Shown here: piece by piece, positions 1 to 8,401 of the stretch | Layout: every line of letters begins with the position of its first letter | Position numbering within the stretch: position 1 is the stretch's first letter | Source: Halomicrobium zhouii | GTDB taxonomy: Archaea; Halobacteriota; Halobacteria; Halobacteriales; Haloarculaceae | Assembly (NCBI RefSeq): GCF_900114435.1 | Contig: NZ_FOZK01000003.1 | Location: 186,001-250,000 of the forward strand | Direction of reading: 5' to 3' | Length of the DNA stretch: 64,000 bases | Translations under genes and position numbers: made by a program | The notes under the pieces: generated by a model | Told to the model about the DNA's origin: nothing | The model's input: only the letters and a program-made list of their open reading frames with translations | Database searches by the model: none

Positions 1-2263
1 CGTTCGCGACGTAGGCCCGCGCGTCTGCCATCGAATCGAACTGGCGGATGGTGGACGAGTTCGGTTCCTGCGGCGGAACGGCGTTGACGGTCGCGCCGTT
101 CTGTACCTGTGTGGGACTCCAGTCGATGACGTACGGTTCGGGCTCCACGGCGCTCCCGTGGTGCTGGTAGAGCCGAACGGCCGTCGTGTTGTAGAACTCC
201 TGAGACTGCAGGCGGAAGTACGCGCCGTTCTGGAGGTTGTAGTAGATCCGTTGCGTGTAATCGCTCAGGGTGACGTCGCCCTCGTCGTAGAACTGTGTGG
301 GTGCGAAGAACTTCCCGCGGTAGTTGGAGTACGTGTCGACCATCTTGTAGTCGATAACGACGTAGCGGGTCTTCGCGTCGTCCTCGTCCATCTCGTCGAG
401 AACGTCGTTGGCCTGCGTCTCGTTCGGCGCGACCAGGAAGTTAGCCGCGGTGGTCGCTCCCTGCTGGAACGGGTTGGCGTTCGGAATCCGCTCACCGATG
501 GTCGTGATCCAGTGCCCGTAGTCCCACCAGGAGAGGACGCCGTACTCGCCCCGCGCGTAATCGTAGTCGTCCGTTTTCGAGTAGGTGCCGTAGTAGTCCA
601 GATTACTGTCGCTCCCGTTGAATGCGCCCTCCTCGGGCGTGTTCTCTTCCATCCAGCCGAGACCTTCACTCCACGCCCGGATGTCGCCGTCGGGGTGGTT
701 GAAACCCTGGTCGGGCGACCCTGCGGCGACCGCCGTCGGCGCGATGGGGACGAGGATAACGAGGAGAATGGCGACGATAGTCAGGGCCTGGTACGCCTCG
801 ATGTTCGTCACGTCGCCGTCCAGTTCGAGGTCGATCCAGCCGACGACGATGCTCACCGCGTACCCCGTCAACACCGCGACCGGGAACACGAGGTAGTACT
901 GGAAACGGGCCTGGGTGAACGTCGTCGCGGTCATGAGGGCGAGCCAGACGACCACGAGCAATTGTTCGGCCGGAATGTGGTCGTCCCAGACGTGGCGGGC
1001 AAGAACGACGAGACCGCCAAGGAAACCCAGGAACAGGGCGAACCCGTAGGCGTCGAACAGTTGCTGGATACCGTAGCCGAGGCCCTGTCGTTCCCAGTTG
1101 ACCAGTGGCTGCACCTCACCGACGGTGCCACCGGCCTCGCTCGTCGTGAAGCCGAGCCCGAAGATCCGCAGGAGTTGATTGACGAAGTAATCGAAGACGC
1201 CTGGGAGGACGAGCCACGTAAGGAGGACGAGGCCGCCGACGATGCCGCCGACGCTCACCGGGTAGAGCGTCCTGTCGAGGTCGCGGTCTTCCCACTCGCG
1301 AGCCAGCCACGCCATGAATACGCAACCGCCAGCCACGGCGAACGCGAGGAGTGGATGCAGGATCGAGTGATCGGTCGCTGTCAGCGTGGCGGTCTGCGTC
1401 GACGGGAGTATCGTGACGCCCGTGACGGCCAGCATCACCGCACCGGCGAATGCGGTGTGTTCCGGACTCTCGCCGCGGAGCACTTCGAGGCACATCTGGA
1501 CGAGCAGGAAGACGCCCACGATCCCGATGAGGAGGACACCGAAGGGCCAGACCCAGAGGTAGAGCGTGATCGCGAACCCGGCGAGTGCGCTCCAGAGGAG
1601 CGTGGGCCGGAGCGTGTCGAAGTCACGTTCGACGACTTGCTCGTAGATCGGTTTCTCGCGGTGGGCGGCCGTGATGGCGACCATCACAGCCAGGATGCCG
1701 AGCGTCTGGAACAGCGCCTCGGCGACGTGGTGGTCGGCGAATCCGACTCGACTCCGGTTGAAGAAGGAACCGACGGAGAAGGCGAGGACGGTGACGGCGG
1801 TGATGCCACCGAGCCGACCGCCGAGACGCCGACCGATGACGTACGTCGGGATGCCGGCCGCCGCCGCGAAGAACGCCGGGGCGACGAGGACGGTCATGGC
1901 GACCGTCTGGTCGCTCGGAGAACCGAGCCCCACGACGAGTGCGGCGGTGGCGATTATCTGGTCGAACAGCGTCCCGAACTGACCCGACGCGTTGCCGTAC
2001 GGGAAGTAGGTCCACGGGTCGAACGGCATCGTCGCCGGCCAGTTCCGCACCGTGTAGGAGACCGAGCGATAGTGATACCAGGCGTCGTTCCCGTGAAACA
2101 GTACCTCACCGTCGACGACGAAGTTAGAGACGCTCCGAAGCCGATTCCACAGCATGAACGCGAGCAACAGTGCGACGACCGGGATGTGGTAGTTGGCTGT
2201 AACCCAGTCGGCGGCTGACTCGAGTTCGGGGTTCTCTTCGAGGCGGCCCCGCCATTGACTCAT
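1..2263 (-). CDS. aglB: Oligosaccharyltransferase AglB (STT3 family), 3' end beyond the window
   Basis: AglB is the membrane oligosaccharyltransferase that moves the lipid-linked glycan to Asn in N-x-S/T of S-layer glycoprotein and archaellins. The reverse strand is open from the ATG at 2263 to the left edge, giving the first 754 residues. The N-terminal part has many hydrophobic segments, and an early loop reads GNDAWYHYRSV, resembling the acidic motif of STT3 proteins. The soluble part carries the STT3 catalytic signature WWDYGHW at residues 579-585. The start is chosen because a TATA-like box lies 28 bases upstream, so the mRNA is probably leaderless. The C-terminus is missing because of the window edge, not because of a break in the gene. 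Glycosyltransferases on the other side of the divergent promoter fit this role. Confidence 0.95.
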   Translation of the reverse strand, partial: MSQWRGRLEENPELESAADWVTANYHIPVVALLLAFMLWNRLRSVSNFVVDGEVLFHGNDAWYHYRSVSYTVRNWPATMPFDPWTYFPYGNASGQFGTLFDQIIATAALVVGLGSPSDQTVAMTVLVAPAFFAAAAGIPTYVIGRRLGGRLGGITAVTVLAFSVGSFFNRSRVGFADHHVAEALFQTLGILAVMVAITAAHREKPIYEQVVERDFDTLRPTLLWSALAGFAITLYLWVWPFGVLLIGIVGVFLLVQMCLEVLRGESPEHTAFAGAVMLAVTGVTILPSTQTATLTATDHSILHPLLAFAVAGGCVFMAWLAREWEDRDLDRTLYPVSVGGIVGGLVLLTWLVLPGVFDYFVNQLLRIFGLGFTTSEAGGTVGEVQPLVNWERQGLGYGIQQLFDAYGFALFLGFLGGLVVLARHVWDDHIPAEQLLVVVWLALMTATTFTQARFQYYLVFPVAVLTGYAVSIVVGWIDLELDGDVTNIEAYQALTIVAILLVILVPIAPTAVAAGSPDQGFNHPDGDIRAWSEGLGWMEENTPEEGAFNGSDSNLDYYGTYSKTDDYDYARGEYGVLSWWDYGHWITTIGERIPNANPFQQGATTAANFLVAPNETQANDVLDEMDEDDAKTRYVVIDYKMVDTYSNYRGKFFAPTQFYDEGDVTLSDYTQRIYYNLQNGAYFRLQSQEFYNTTAVRLYQHHGSAVEPEPYVIDWSPTQVQNGATVNAVPPQEPNSSTIRQFDSMADARAYVAN

Positions 2264-2287
2264 TGGACGGAAGGAGTCACATCGTCT

Positions 2288-2294
2288 CCATAAG
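2288..2294 (-). promoter_or_regulatory. TATA-like box of aglB
   Basis: The reverse strand reads CTTATGG, centred 28 bases before the aglB ATG at 2263. This is the spacing expected of a leaderless haloarchaeal transcript, and it decides the start. Confidence 0.55.
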
Positions 2295-2440
2295 CCTTGT
2301 CATATAACCGGGATCCGACGTCGAACGCTTATATGCGAACGGCCCACCACACCGACCGAATTTCCGGGCCAGGGGTGCGAACGCGGCCGGCGGATCGGCG
2401 GATGAAAACGCCTTTCTCGCATCGCTGTCACCGGAGTGAT

Positions 2441-3379
2441 ATGCGCGTCTCGGTCGTCCTCTGTACGCACACGCTCGATCGATACAGCGACTTCTCGGAA
2501 GCGGCCCGGAGTGTGCTCGACCAGACGTACGACGACGTGGAACTGGTCCTCGTCTCCGACGGCGACGAAGCCGTCTACGACCGGTTCCAGAAAGATTTCG
2601 GTGACCGGGACGACGTCGTTCTCCACTGCAACGAGGAGAACGTCGGCCTGCTGCAGAGCCGGAACAACGGTGCCAAGGTCGCCACGGGCGACGTCGTCGC
2701 GTTCGTGGACGACGACGCCGTCGCCGACGAACGATGGGTCGAGGAACTTGTAGACGTCTACGAGGCCCGGGACGTCCGAGCGGTCGGCGGACGTATGACA
2801 CCCGCCTGGATTGCCGGGAAGCCAGCGTTCCTGCCCGAGGAGTTCTACTGGCTCGTCGGCGTGACACAGCGCGGGTTCGGGCCCGCCGACGGCGACGAGG
2901 ACACGCCGGGCGAGGTGCGCAACACCTTCGGGTCGAACATCTCCTTCGACCGCGAGACGTTCCTGGATCTCGGCGGGTTCGAGGACGACATCGGGGGGCG
3001 CAAGGGCGACGCCAACTTGCAAGGCGGCGAGACCGAACTCGCGGCCCGGCTCGACGCCCAGTACGGTTATCGCGTCTACTACAATCCAGACGCGAAGGTC
3101 GCCCACAAGGTGTTCGACTACCGCACCGACCCTGTCTGGCTTCTGGACAGGGCGTTCTGGCAGGGCTACTCCAAGCGAGGGATGGAGGTGTTCGTCCCCG
3201 GGTCGACGGGTGAGGAGTCGGAATTTCTCGGTCAGCTACTCACCGAGTTCGTTCCGTCGCGTATCAGCGACCTCGTTTCAGGACCATCGCTCGAGAAGGC
3301 CCTCCAGCTCGTCATGCTCTTCGTTTTCACGGGCGCCGTCGGGCTCGGGTACCTCTACGGCGTGGTGAAGTGGCAGTGA
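2441..3379 (+). CDS. Family 2 glycosyltransferase (AglE/AglG/AglI-like)
   Basis: This is a 312-residue family 2 (GT-A fold) glycosyltransferase, probably adding a sugar to a lipid-linked glycan at the cytoplasmic face. It opens with MRVSVVLCTHTLDRY, the usual GT2 first strand. It has DGDEA near residue 45, a metal-binding VDDDA near residue 95 and a GGRMTP segment typical of the family. The last about 20 residues form one hydrophobic membrane anchor. The ATG at 2441 is preferred over in-frame upstream ATGs because the GT2 fold begins there and GGAGTGA stands just before it. An upstream TATA-like sequence CTTATATG at 2328-2335 leaves room for a longer leader or N-terminal extension. It is divergent from aglB. 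The sugar and position in the glycan cannot be told. Confidence 0.88.
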   Translation: MRVSVVLCTHTLDRYSDFSEAARSVLDQTYDDVELVLVSDGDEAVYDRFQKDFGDRDDVVLHCNEENVGLLQSRNNGAKVATGDVVAFVDDDAVADERWVEELVDVYEARDVRAVGGRMTPAWIAGKPAFLPEEFYWLVGVTQRGFGPADGDEDTPGEVRNTFGSNISFDRETFLDLGGFEDDIGGRKGDANLQGGETELAARLDAQYGYRVYYNPDAKVAHKVFDYRTDPVWLLDRAFWQGYSKRGMEVFVPGSTGEESEFLGQLLTEFVPSRISDLVSGPSLEKALQLVMLFVFTGAVGLGYLYGVVKWQ

Positions 3380-3406
3380 CCGCCCGGCCACCCCAGATGT
3401 CGATAC

Positions 3407-3413
3407 CCTTATG
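3407..3413 (+). promoter_or_regulatory. TATA-like box of the 3438 glycosyltransferase
   Basis: CCTTATG is centred 28 bases before the ATG at 3438. This favours that start over the in-frame ATG at 3411, which lies inside the box. Confidence 0.5.
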
Positions 3414-3437
3414 CCGCTCTCGTGGTTCGAATCGGCC

Positions 3438-4634
3438 ATGATTGGCGCGTCGGCGGACGGGTCTGAATCGGCCGCTTTCGACGACGCGATCTCGGATCTT
3501 GACGTCGCTCTCGCCCACTGGCACGTCAACGCCTGGGGTGGTGCCGAGTACCTCGTGACGAAACTCGCGGAGGTTCTCGACGTCGACCGGATTTACACGA
3601 CTGGGACGCCATCTCCCGACGACCCGAACCCGTACGGCGACGTCGAGTTCTACGACGTGACCCAGGACCTCTCACCGGCGCCCCTGCGTCGATTCCAGAC
3701 CCGGTTCGGCCGCGTGTTCGAGTACGCACTCTGGGAGGACGTCGACTGGCGCGAGTACGGCTATCCCGACGTCCTCGTCACATCGGGGGCGACGACGCGG
3801 GCTGTCATCACGCCGGACGACACCCTGCACGTCAACTACTGTCACTCGCCGCCGCGGTGGTTCTACGACCTCTATCACGACCGGAAAGGCTCTCTTTCGG
3901 GGATGCTCGCCCGGCCAATCGTCCGGTATCTCCGCATGCGCGACATGACTGTCGACCCACGCGTCGACCGCTACTTCGTCAACAGTCCCATCATCGCCCG
4001 ACGATTGAAGAAGTTCTTCAAACGCGACGGGGAGGTTCTCTATCCGCCGCTCGACCTCGATACGTATCACAATGACGGCGACGAGGGATTCTATCTCCAC
4101 CTCGGCCGGCTCGACGAGGAGAAAGGCATCGAGGCGGTCGTGGAGGCGTTCGCCGCCGGGACGGACCGGAAACTCGTCCTCTGTGGCGGCGAGGGTGACG
4201 CCGACGACGACGTCCGTGCCCTGATAGACCGCGCCGCGAACATCGACTATCGTGGGTTCGTCTCCCAGGAGGAGAAGCATCGTCTCCTGGCCACCTGTCG
4301 CGCCGTCGTCTTCAACGGTCGCAACGAGGATTTCGGCATCGTCCCCATCGAGGCGAACGCGAGCGGTAAGCCGGTGCTGGCCCGAAACGAGGGCTTTCCC
4401 GGCCTCTTCGTCGAGGACGGCGAGAACGGGCTTCTCCACGACGGGACTCCGCGTGGGATCGTGGATGCAGTCGACAGGCTCGAACGGGACGGCGTCTCCG
4501 GAGATCGCCGGTCGATGGTCGAAAACTTCTCAATCGAAGCGTTCGAGAATCAGCTCACTGAGACGCTGGTCGAGCGATACGAGTCGTTCGAGACGGCGAT
4601 CGAGACCAGCGACGACTTACGACGAACTCGTTGA
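3438..4634 (+). CDS. Family 4 glycosyltransferase
   Basis: This is a 398-residue GT-B fold retaining glycosyltransferase (GT4). The N-terminal half has HVNAWGGAEYLV, the glycine-rich acceptor-side loop. The C-terminal half has HLGRLDEEKGIEAVVEAF and the donor-site E-x7-E motif EDFGIVPIE (Glu297 and Glu305). The stop is 3 bases before the next gene, so 3438-6946 looks like one operon: GT4, phosphodiesterase-fold protein, deacetylase-like protein. The start at 3438 fits a TATA-like box at -28. The likely role is glycan assembly with AglB. The specific sugar is unknown. Confidence 0.88.
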   Translation: MIGASADGSESAAFDDAISDLDVALAHWHVNAWGGAEYLVTKLAEVLDVDRIYTTGTPSPDDPNPYGDVEFYDVTQDLSPAPLRRFQTRFGRVFEYALWEDVDWREYGYPDVLVTSGATTRAVITPDDTLHVNYCHSPPRWFYDLYHDRKGSLSGMLARPIVRYLRMRDMTVDPRVDRYFVNSPIIARRLKKFFKRDGEVLYPPLDLDTYHNDGDEGFYLHLGRLDEEKGIEAVVEAFAAGTDRKLVLCGGEGDADDDVRALIDRAANIDYRGFVSQEEKHRLLATCRAVVFNGRNEDFGIVPIEANASGKPVLARNEGFPGLFVEDGENGLLHDGTPRGIVDAVDRLERDGVSGDRRSMVENFSIEAFENQLTETLVERYESFETAIETSDDLRRTR

Positions 4635-4637
4635 TAC

Positions 4638-6152
4638 ATGACCGACACTATCGTACTCGGCCTCGACGGCGCCAACTGGGCTCTACTGGAGCCCTGGATC
4701 GAAGACGGACGGCTTCCGAACATCGCTTCGCTCCGCGAATCGGGTGTCTGGACCGACATGGAGAGCTGTCTCCCCCCGGTAACGTGCCCCAATTGGCGCT
4801 GCTACTCTACCGGAAAGAACCCCGGCAAACTGAGCGTTTTCTGGTGGGAGAAGATCGATACCGATGCACGGACGCTCACGACGCCGAACTCGCGTTCTTT
4901 CAAGAGCGCGAACTACTGGGACTATCTCAACGACGAAGGGCTGACTGCGGGTATCGTGAACCTCCCGATGTCGTACCCGCCGTTCGACGTCGACGAGTAC
5001 ATGGTGGCCGGCGGCCCCGGAAGCGAACAGGAATCCTATACGTACCCACCGGAGTTGGCCGACCAACTCGACGGTGACGGCTACCGCTTGCACCCCGATA
5101 CCCCCGTCGCGTCGAAGGAGGACCGGGCGGCGGCCGACGCGATGGTCGACCTCATTGACCAGCGCCTGGCGACGTTCAGGCAACTGCTCGACGACGGCGA
5201 CGTCGACGTCGCGCACCTGACCGTCTTTTACGTCAACGTCCTCCAGCATTTCTTCTGGCGTGGCGAACCGACCCGCAGCGCCTGGGAGGTCATCGACGAG
5301 CACATCGGTGCGATCCGCGAAGACTACCCAGACGCGACGCTGATGCTGATGTCGGATCATGGCTGTAAAGACGTCGACACCGTCTTTTACATCAACAGCT
5401 GGCTCGAAGAAGAGGGGTATCTGGTGACGGAGACCGATGCGGCGGACGCCCTCACCGGCGTGGGAATCAACAAGAAGGAGATTTCCAAGCTGGCTCACAA
5501 ACTCGGTGTGCACGATCTCGTTACGAGCCTGGCTCCGGAGTGGCTGACGTCGTCTATCCCCGAAGACGAGGAGGGGTTCAAACGCGAACAGAAACTCGAG
5601 AAGGTCGACTGGGACCGCTCACGTGCCATCGCCAGCGGCCAGGGACTCGTCTACCTCATCGACGACGACCCGGCGACGCGAGACGAACTCGTGGCCGACC
5701 TCGAATCACTGACCAACCCGAGCGGCGCCCCCATAGCGAGGGAAGTCTTCACCAGCGAAGAGGCTTACAGCGGCGACTACGTCAGTGATGCACCTGACAT
5801 CGTCTTCGATCAGCGGCCCGGGGTGCACACCAGCGGCGCGATCGGGTCCAATCCAGTCTTCGATGACGTCGGTCACTGGGAAGCGGAGAACATCAGGACT
5901 GGTCTTTACCTGGCCGACGGCCCCGACGTCGACGCGGATTCGCTGCCGGAGACCATCTCGATAACCGACGTCGCCCCCACAGTGCTCACCAGCGTCGACT
6001 GCGCTGTCCCCAGTGACGTCGATGGGGAGCCCCTCGATCTGTTCAGCGATGCGGCGGTTCGGGAACGGGAACCCATTCCGTTCGACGGCCTCGAGTCCTC
6101 GTCGGGTGAAGAGGTGCAGGAACGTCTCGAAGACCTCGGCTACCTCGAATGA
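4638..6152 (+). CDS. Type I phosphodiesterase/nucleotide pyrophosphatase-fold protein
   Basis: This 504-residue protein has the alkaline phosphatase superfamily fold. The N-terminus IVLGLDGANW holds the first metal Asp (Asp10). The nucleophile region is PPVTCPNW with Thr49, as in nucleotide pyrophosphatase/phosphodiesterases. A later MSDHGCK carries metal ligands. The C-terminus ends RLEDLGYLE, a tail shared with four neighbouring superfamily members. No signal peptide is seen, so it may act at the cytoplasmic side or on lipid-linked intermediates. It starts 3 bases after the upstream glycosyltransferase and overlaps the next gene by 4 bases (ATGA), so coupling is likely. It may hydrolyse or transfer a phospho group on a glycan or lipid; the substrate is not known. 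Confidence 0.82.
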   Translation: MTDTIVLGLDGANWALLEPWIEDGRLPNIASLRESGVWTDMESCLPPVTCPNWRCYSTGKNPGKLSVFWWEKIDTDARTLTTPNSRSFKSANYWDYLNDEGLTAGIVNLPMSYPPFDVDEYMVAGGPGSEQESYTYPPELADQLDGDGYRLHPDTPVASKEDRAAADAMVDLIDQRLATFRQLLDDGDVDVAHLTVFYVNVLQHFFWRGEPTRSAWEVIDEHIGAIREDYPDATLMLMSDHGCKDVDTVFYINSWLEEEGYLVTETDAADALTGVGINKKEISKLAHKLGVHDLVTSLAPEWLTSSIPEDEEGFKREQKLEKVDWDRSRAIASGQGLVYLIDDDPATRDELVADLESLTNPSGAPIAREVFTSEEAYSGDYVSDAPDIVFDQRPGVHTSGAIGSNPVFDDVGHWEAENIRTGLYLADGPDVDADSLPETISITDVAPTVLTSVDCAVPSDVDGEPLDLFSDAAVREREPIPFDGLESSSGEEVQERLEDLGYLE

Positions 6153-6946
6153 CTGTCTGCATCACGGGCGACGTCCACCACATGTCCATGGAGACCCGCG
6201 ACCAGGCGTACATGGACGGAACCGAGGTCGAAGCAGCCGTGGAATACGCTCGAATCGCGGGTAAATACGATGTGCCAGTCACGCTGTTTCTCACCGGTAA
6301 GAGCGTCATAGAGGAACCTGAAAAGGTCCGTACACTCGTCGCCATGGACAACGTCGAACTCGGCGGTCACGACTACTGGGCGTTCACAACGCCCGTTCAC
6401 GCAGCCTGGCGGGCGCTAGGTAAGGTCACGAGGAATCGGATAGGCTCGTGGAACGGACCACGCCCCTTCCAGGCTCACGAGATTCGGAAGACTGTGGCGG
6501 CGTTCGGCGATCTCGGTGTCACCGTTCGGTCCTGGCGCGATCACGCCTACCGTCACGACCGCCACACTGCGGACCTCCTCTCACAGTACGACATCACCCA
6601 CTTCTCCGACACCGTCGAACCTGACGGGACAGTCCACAAGGAAAACGGGCTTACGGTCGTCCCCGTTAACACGCCACCTGATCACGAGCATGTTTATCAT
6701 TCGTTCCGGACGCGCGACTTCGTTGCTAACGACGACTTCGAGGGGCCATTCGGGGCTGAGTCTCGGGACGTGGAGGACTGGGCCGAATGGGTCCTTGACC
6801 ACGTTGCCGACCACCGATGTGCGGGCAAGACCGCGACCGTGCTCGCCCACCCGGCCTGTATGCAGCTCGCGGATGGGTTCACGGCATTCGAAGACCTGTG
6901 TGCTGCCATCGATGGCGGTCGTTTTCTCTCGGCCGTCGAGGGCTGA
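6149..6946 (+). CDS. Polysaccharide deacetylase-like (NodB-fold) protein
   Basis: This 265-residue protein resembles carbohydrate esterase family 4. Residues 1-80 match the start of the fold: ITGDVHHMSM stands where TFDDGP is usual, then VTLFLTGKS, then ELGGHDYWAF where the H-(S/T)-x-x-H metal motif is expected. Asp8 and His74 are kept, but the second His of that motif is absent. It either uses a different metal arrangement or is not a classical deacetylase. A later segment, VRSWRDHAYRHD, could supply other ligands. It overlaps the upstream phosphodiesterase-fold gene by ATGA. The context suggests modification of an N-acetylated sugar in the surface glycan. Confidence 0.72.
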   Translation: MTVCITGDVHHMSMETRDQAYMDGTEVEAAVEYARIAGKYDVPVTLFLTGKSVIEEPEKVRTLVAMDNVELGGHDYWAFTTPVHAAWRALGKVTRNRIGSWNGPRPFQAHEIRKTVAAFGDLGVTVRSWRDHAYRHDRHTADLLSQYDITHFSDTVEPDGTVHKENGLTVVPVNTPPDHEHVYHSFRTRDFVANDDFEGPFGAESRDVEDWAEWVLDHVADHRCAGKTATVLAHPACMQLADGFTAFEDLCAAIDGGRFLSAVEG

Positions 6947-6966
6947 CCGCTGAAGTGACTCGAAAT

Positions 6967-6974
6967 GTTTTATC
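6967..6974 (+). promoter_or_regulatory. TATA-like box of the 6999 sulfatase-fold gene
   Basis: GTTTTATC is centred 28 bases before the ATG at 6999, so this gene probably has its own leaderless promoter. Confidence 0.55.
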
Positions 6975-6998
6975 ATCCATGCGAATGAGCAAGCTCCA

Positions 6999-8381
6999 AT
7001 GAAGACGTTACTGCTGACCGTCGACGCACTTCGGGCCGACCACCTCGGTCAGTACGGCTACGAGCGAGATACCATGCCGGTGCTTGACGATCTCGTTGAG
7101 GACGGAACTCGTTTCACGTCGGCATTCGCAAACGGGACGTACACTCGCATCTCGGTTCCTTCGTTCCAGACATCGCAATATCTCGCGTACGAGAACTTAG
7201 AGGCGATGCCAAAGATCGCACCGATCCTGGAAGATGGCGGCATCGAGACCGCGGTGATTGGGACTCAGACTGGCATCGGACTCGTACATGGGGGATTCGG
7301 GTATGGGGAAACCATTGATCTCGGTCGTGACGATAACTTCGTCGAGGCTAACGCCGACAGACCGCTTGGGGAGTTAGTCGCCTACCGGGTGAACAAGGTC
7401 GCCACCCGAATCAGTCAAGGGCTCCAGCACCGGGGAGCCGACCGTCTCTACGACCTCCTGAAAAAACCGTATCGGAAATTCTATCCGGAGACGCCCTTCG
7501 AGCACAGCGGCTATACCAGTGCCAAGCGCGTCACCGACCGGGTAATCGACTGGTTCGAGGATACCGAGCGCGAGGACAGTTTCCTGTGGGTCCATTACAT
7601 GGAAGCCCACCGTCCCTATGGCGTCCACGATGAAGACCCAGCTTACCTCGAAGGCACAGTTGATCGGGAACGTCTCTACGATCTGATGAAGACTGCGGGC
7701 ACGGATCCCGACCAGGTCTCTGAATCCGACCGGCAACTCATGATAGACCTCTACGACTCGGACGTTCGTTACTGCTCGCGCCACATCTCTCGGCTCTTTG
7801 ATTACCTTCGCGAGAAGGGCCACTGGGACGAGACGAACATCGTCTTTTCAAGTGATCACGGTGAGGAGCTCTACGAACACGGGAAGTTCTTTCATCGAAA
7901 CTACCCGTACGATGAGCTCCTCCACGTGCCGCTGATTATAAAACGAGCTGAAGACTCTGAGGGCGGGGACGTGGTCGCCGGTCAGCGCCAACTGCTCGAC
8001 CTCGCACCGACAATCTGTGCGTTCCACGGCCTCGATCCGGATGATTTCAGGTTCCTCGGGACCCCCTTGTTCGAGGGCGACTCACGAGAAGTAATTGCGC
8101 TCGGCCAACCAAACGATCAGGATGCAGCCGTAGCGGTCCGGTATGACGGCTGGAAGTACATCGACACCGGTGACGACGAGTTGCTTTTCGAACTCTCAAC
8201 TGACCCAGACGAGACCGAAAACGTCGTCGCCGACAACCCGGATGTGGCGGCCCGCCTCTCGCGCTGTATCCCTGACTCCATTTTCGAACGCGACGTGGAA
8301 GACCCCCGGGTACCGGAGGACGAAGTCGACCGCGAGCATCTGGAGGCTCTGGGGTACATGGAACTGCGCGAGGAAGACTGA
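6999..8381 (+). CDS. Sulfatase-fold hydrolase or transferase (first of three)
   Basis: This 460-residue protein is of the sulfatase/alkaline phosphatase superfamily. It begins LLLTVDALRADHLGQYGY, with Asp9 as the metal ligand. The nucleophile region reads TRISVPSF: a Ser (Ser52) replaces the Cys of C-x-P-S-R, and Phe replaces the Arg. A metal-binding SSDHGEELYEHGKFFHR follows later. The C-terminus has LEALGYM. Because the formylglycine signature is broken, it may be a Ser-type hydrolase or a phospho-group transferase rather than a true sulfatase. No signal peptide is visible. It is convergent with the next gene, with 20 bases between them. The DNA is less GC-rich than the flanks. Confidence 0.85.
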   Translation: MKTLLLTVDALRADHLGQYGYERDTMPVLDDLVEDGTRFTSAFANGTYTRISVPSFQTSQYLAYENLEAMPKIAPILEDGGIETAVIGTQTGIGLVHGGFGYGETIDLGRDDNFVEANADRPLGELVAYRVNKVATRISQGLQHRGADRLYDLLKKPYRKFYPETPFEHSGYTSAKRVTDRVIDWFEDTEREDSFLWVHYMEAHRPYGVHDEDPAYLEGTVDRERLYDLMKTAGTDPDQVSESDRQLMIDLYDSDVRYCSRHISRLFDYLREKGHWDETNIVFSSDHGEELYEHGKFFHRNYPYDELLHVPLIIKRAEDSEGGDVVAGQRQLLDLAPTICAFHGLDPDDFRFLGTPLFEGDSREVIALGQPNDQDAAVAVRYDGWKYIDTGDDELLFELSTDPDETENVVADNPDVAARLSRCIPDSIFERDVEDPRVPEDEVDREHLEALGYMELREED

Positions 8382-8401
8382 TTATCGATGGACTCGGGAT
8401 C

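Noticed and set aside
158-2218. Long forward-strand open frame opposite aglB
   Set aside because: The reverse strand encodes a complete-looking STT3/AglB sequence with WWDYG; the forward translation has no fold and is an antisense shadow of high-GC codons.
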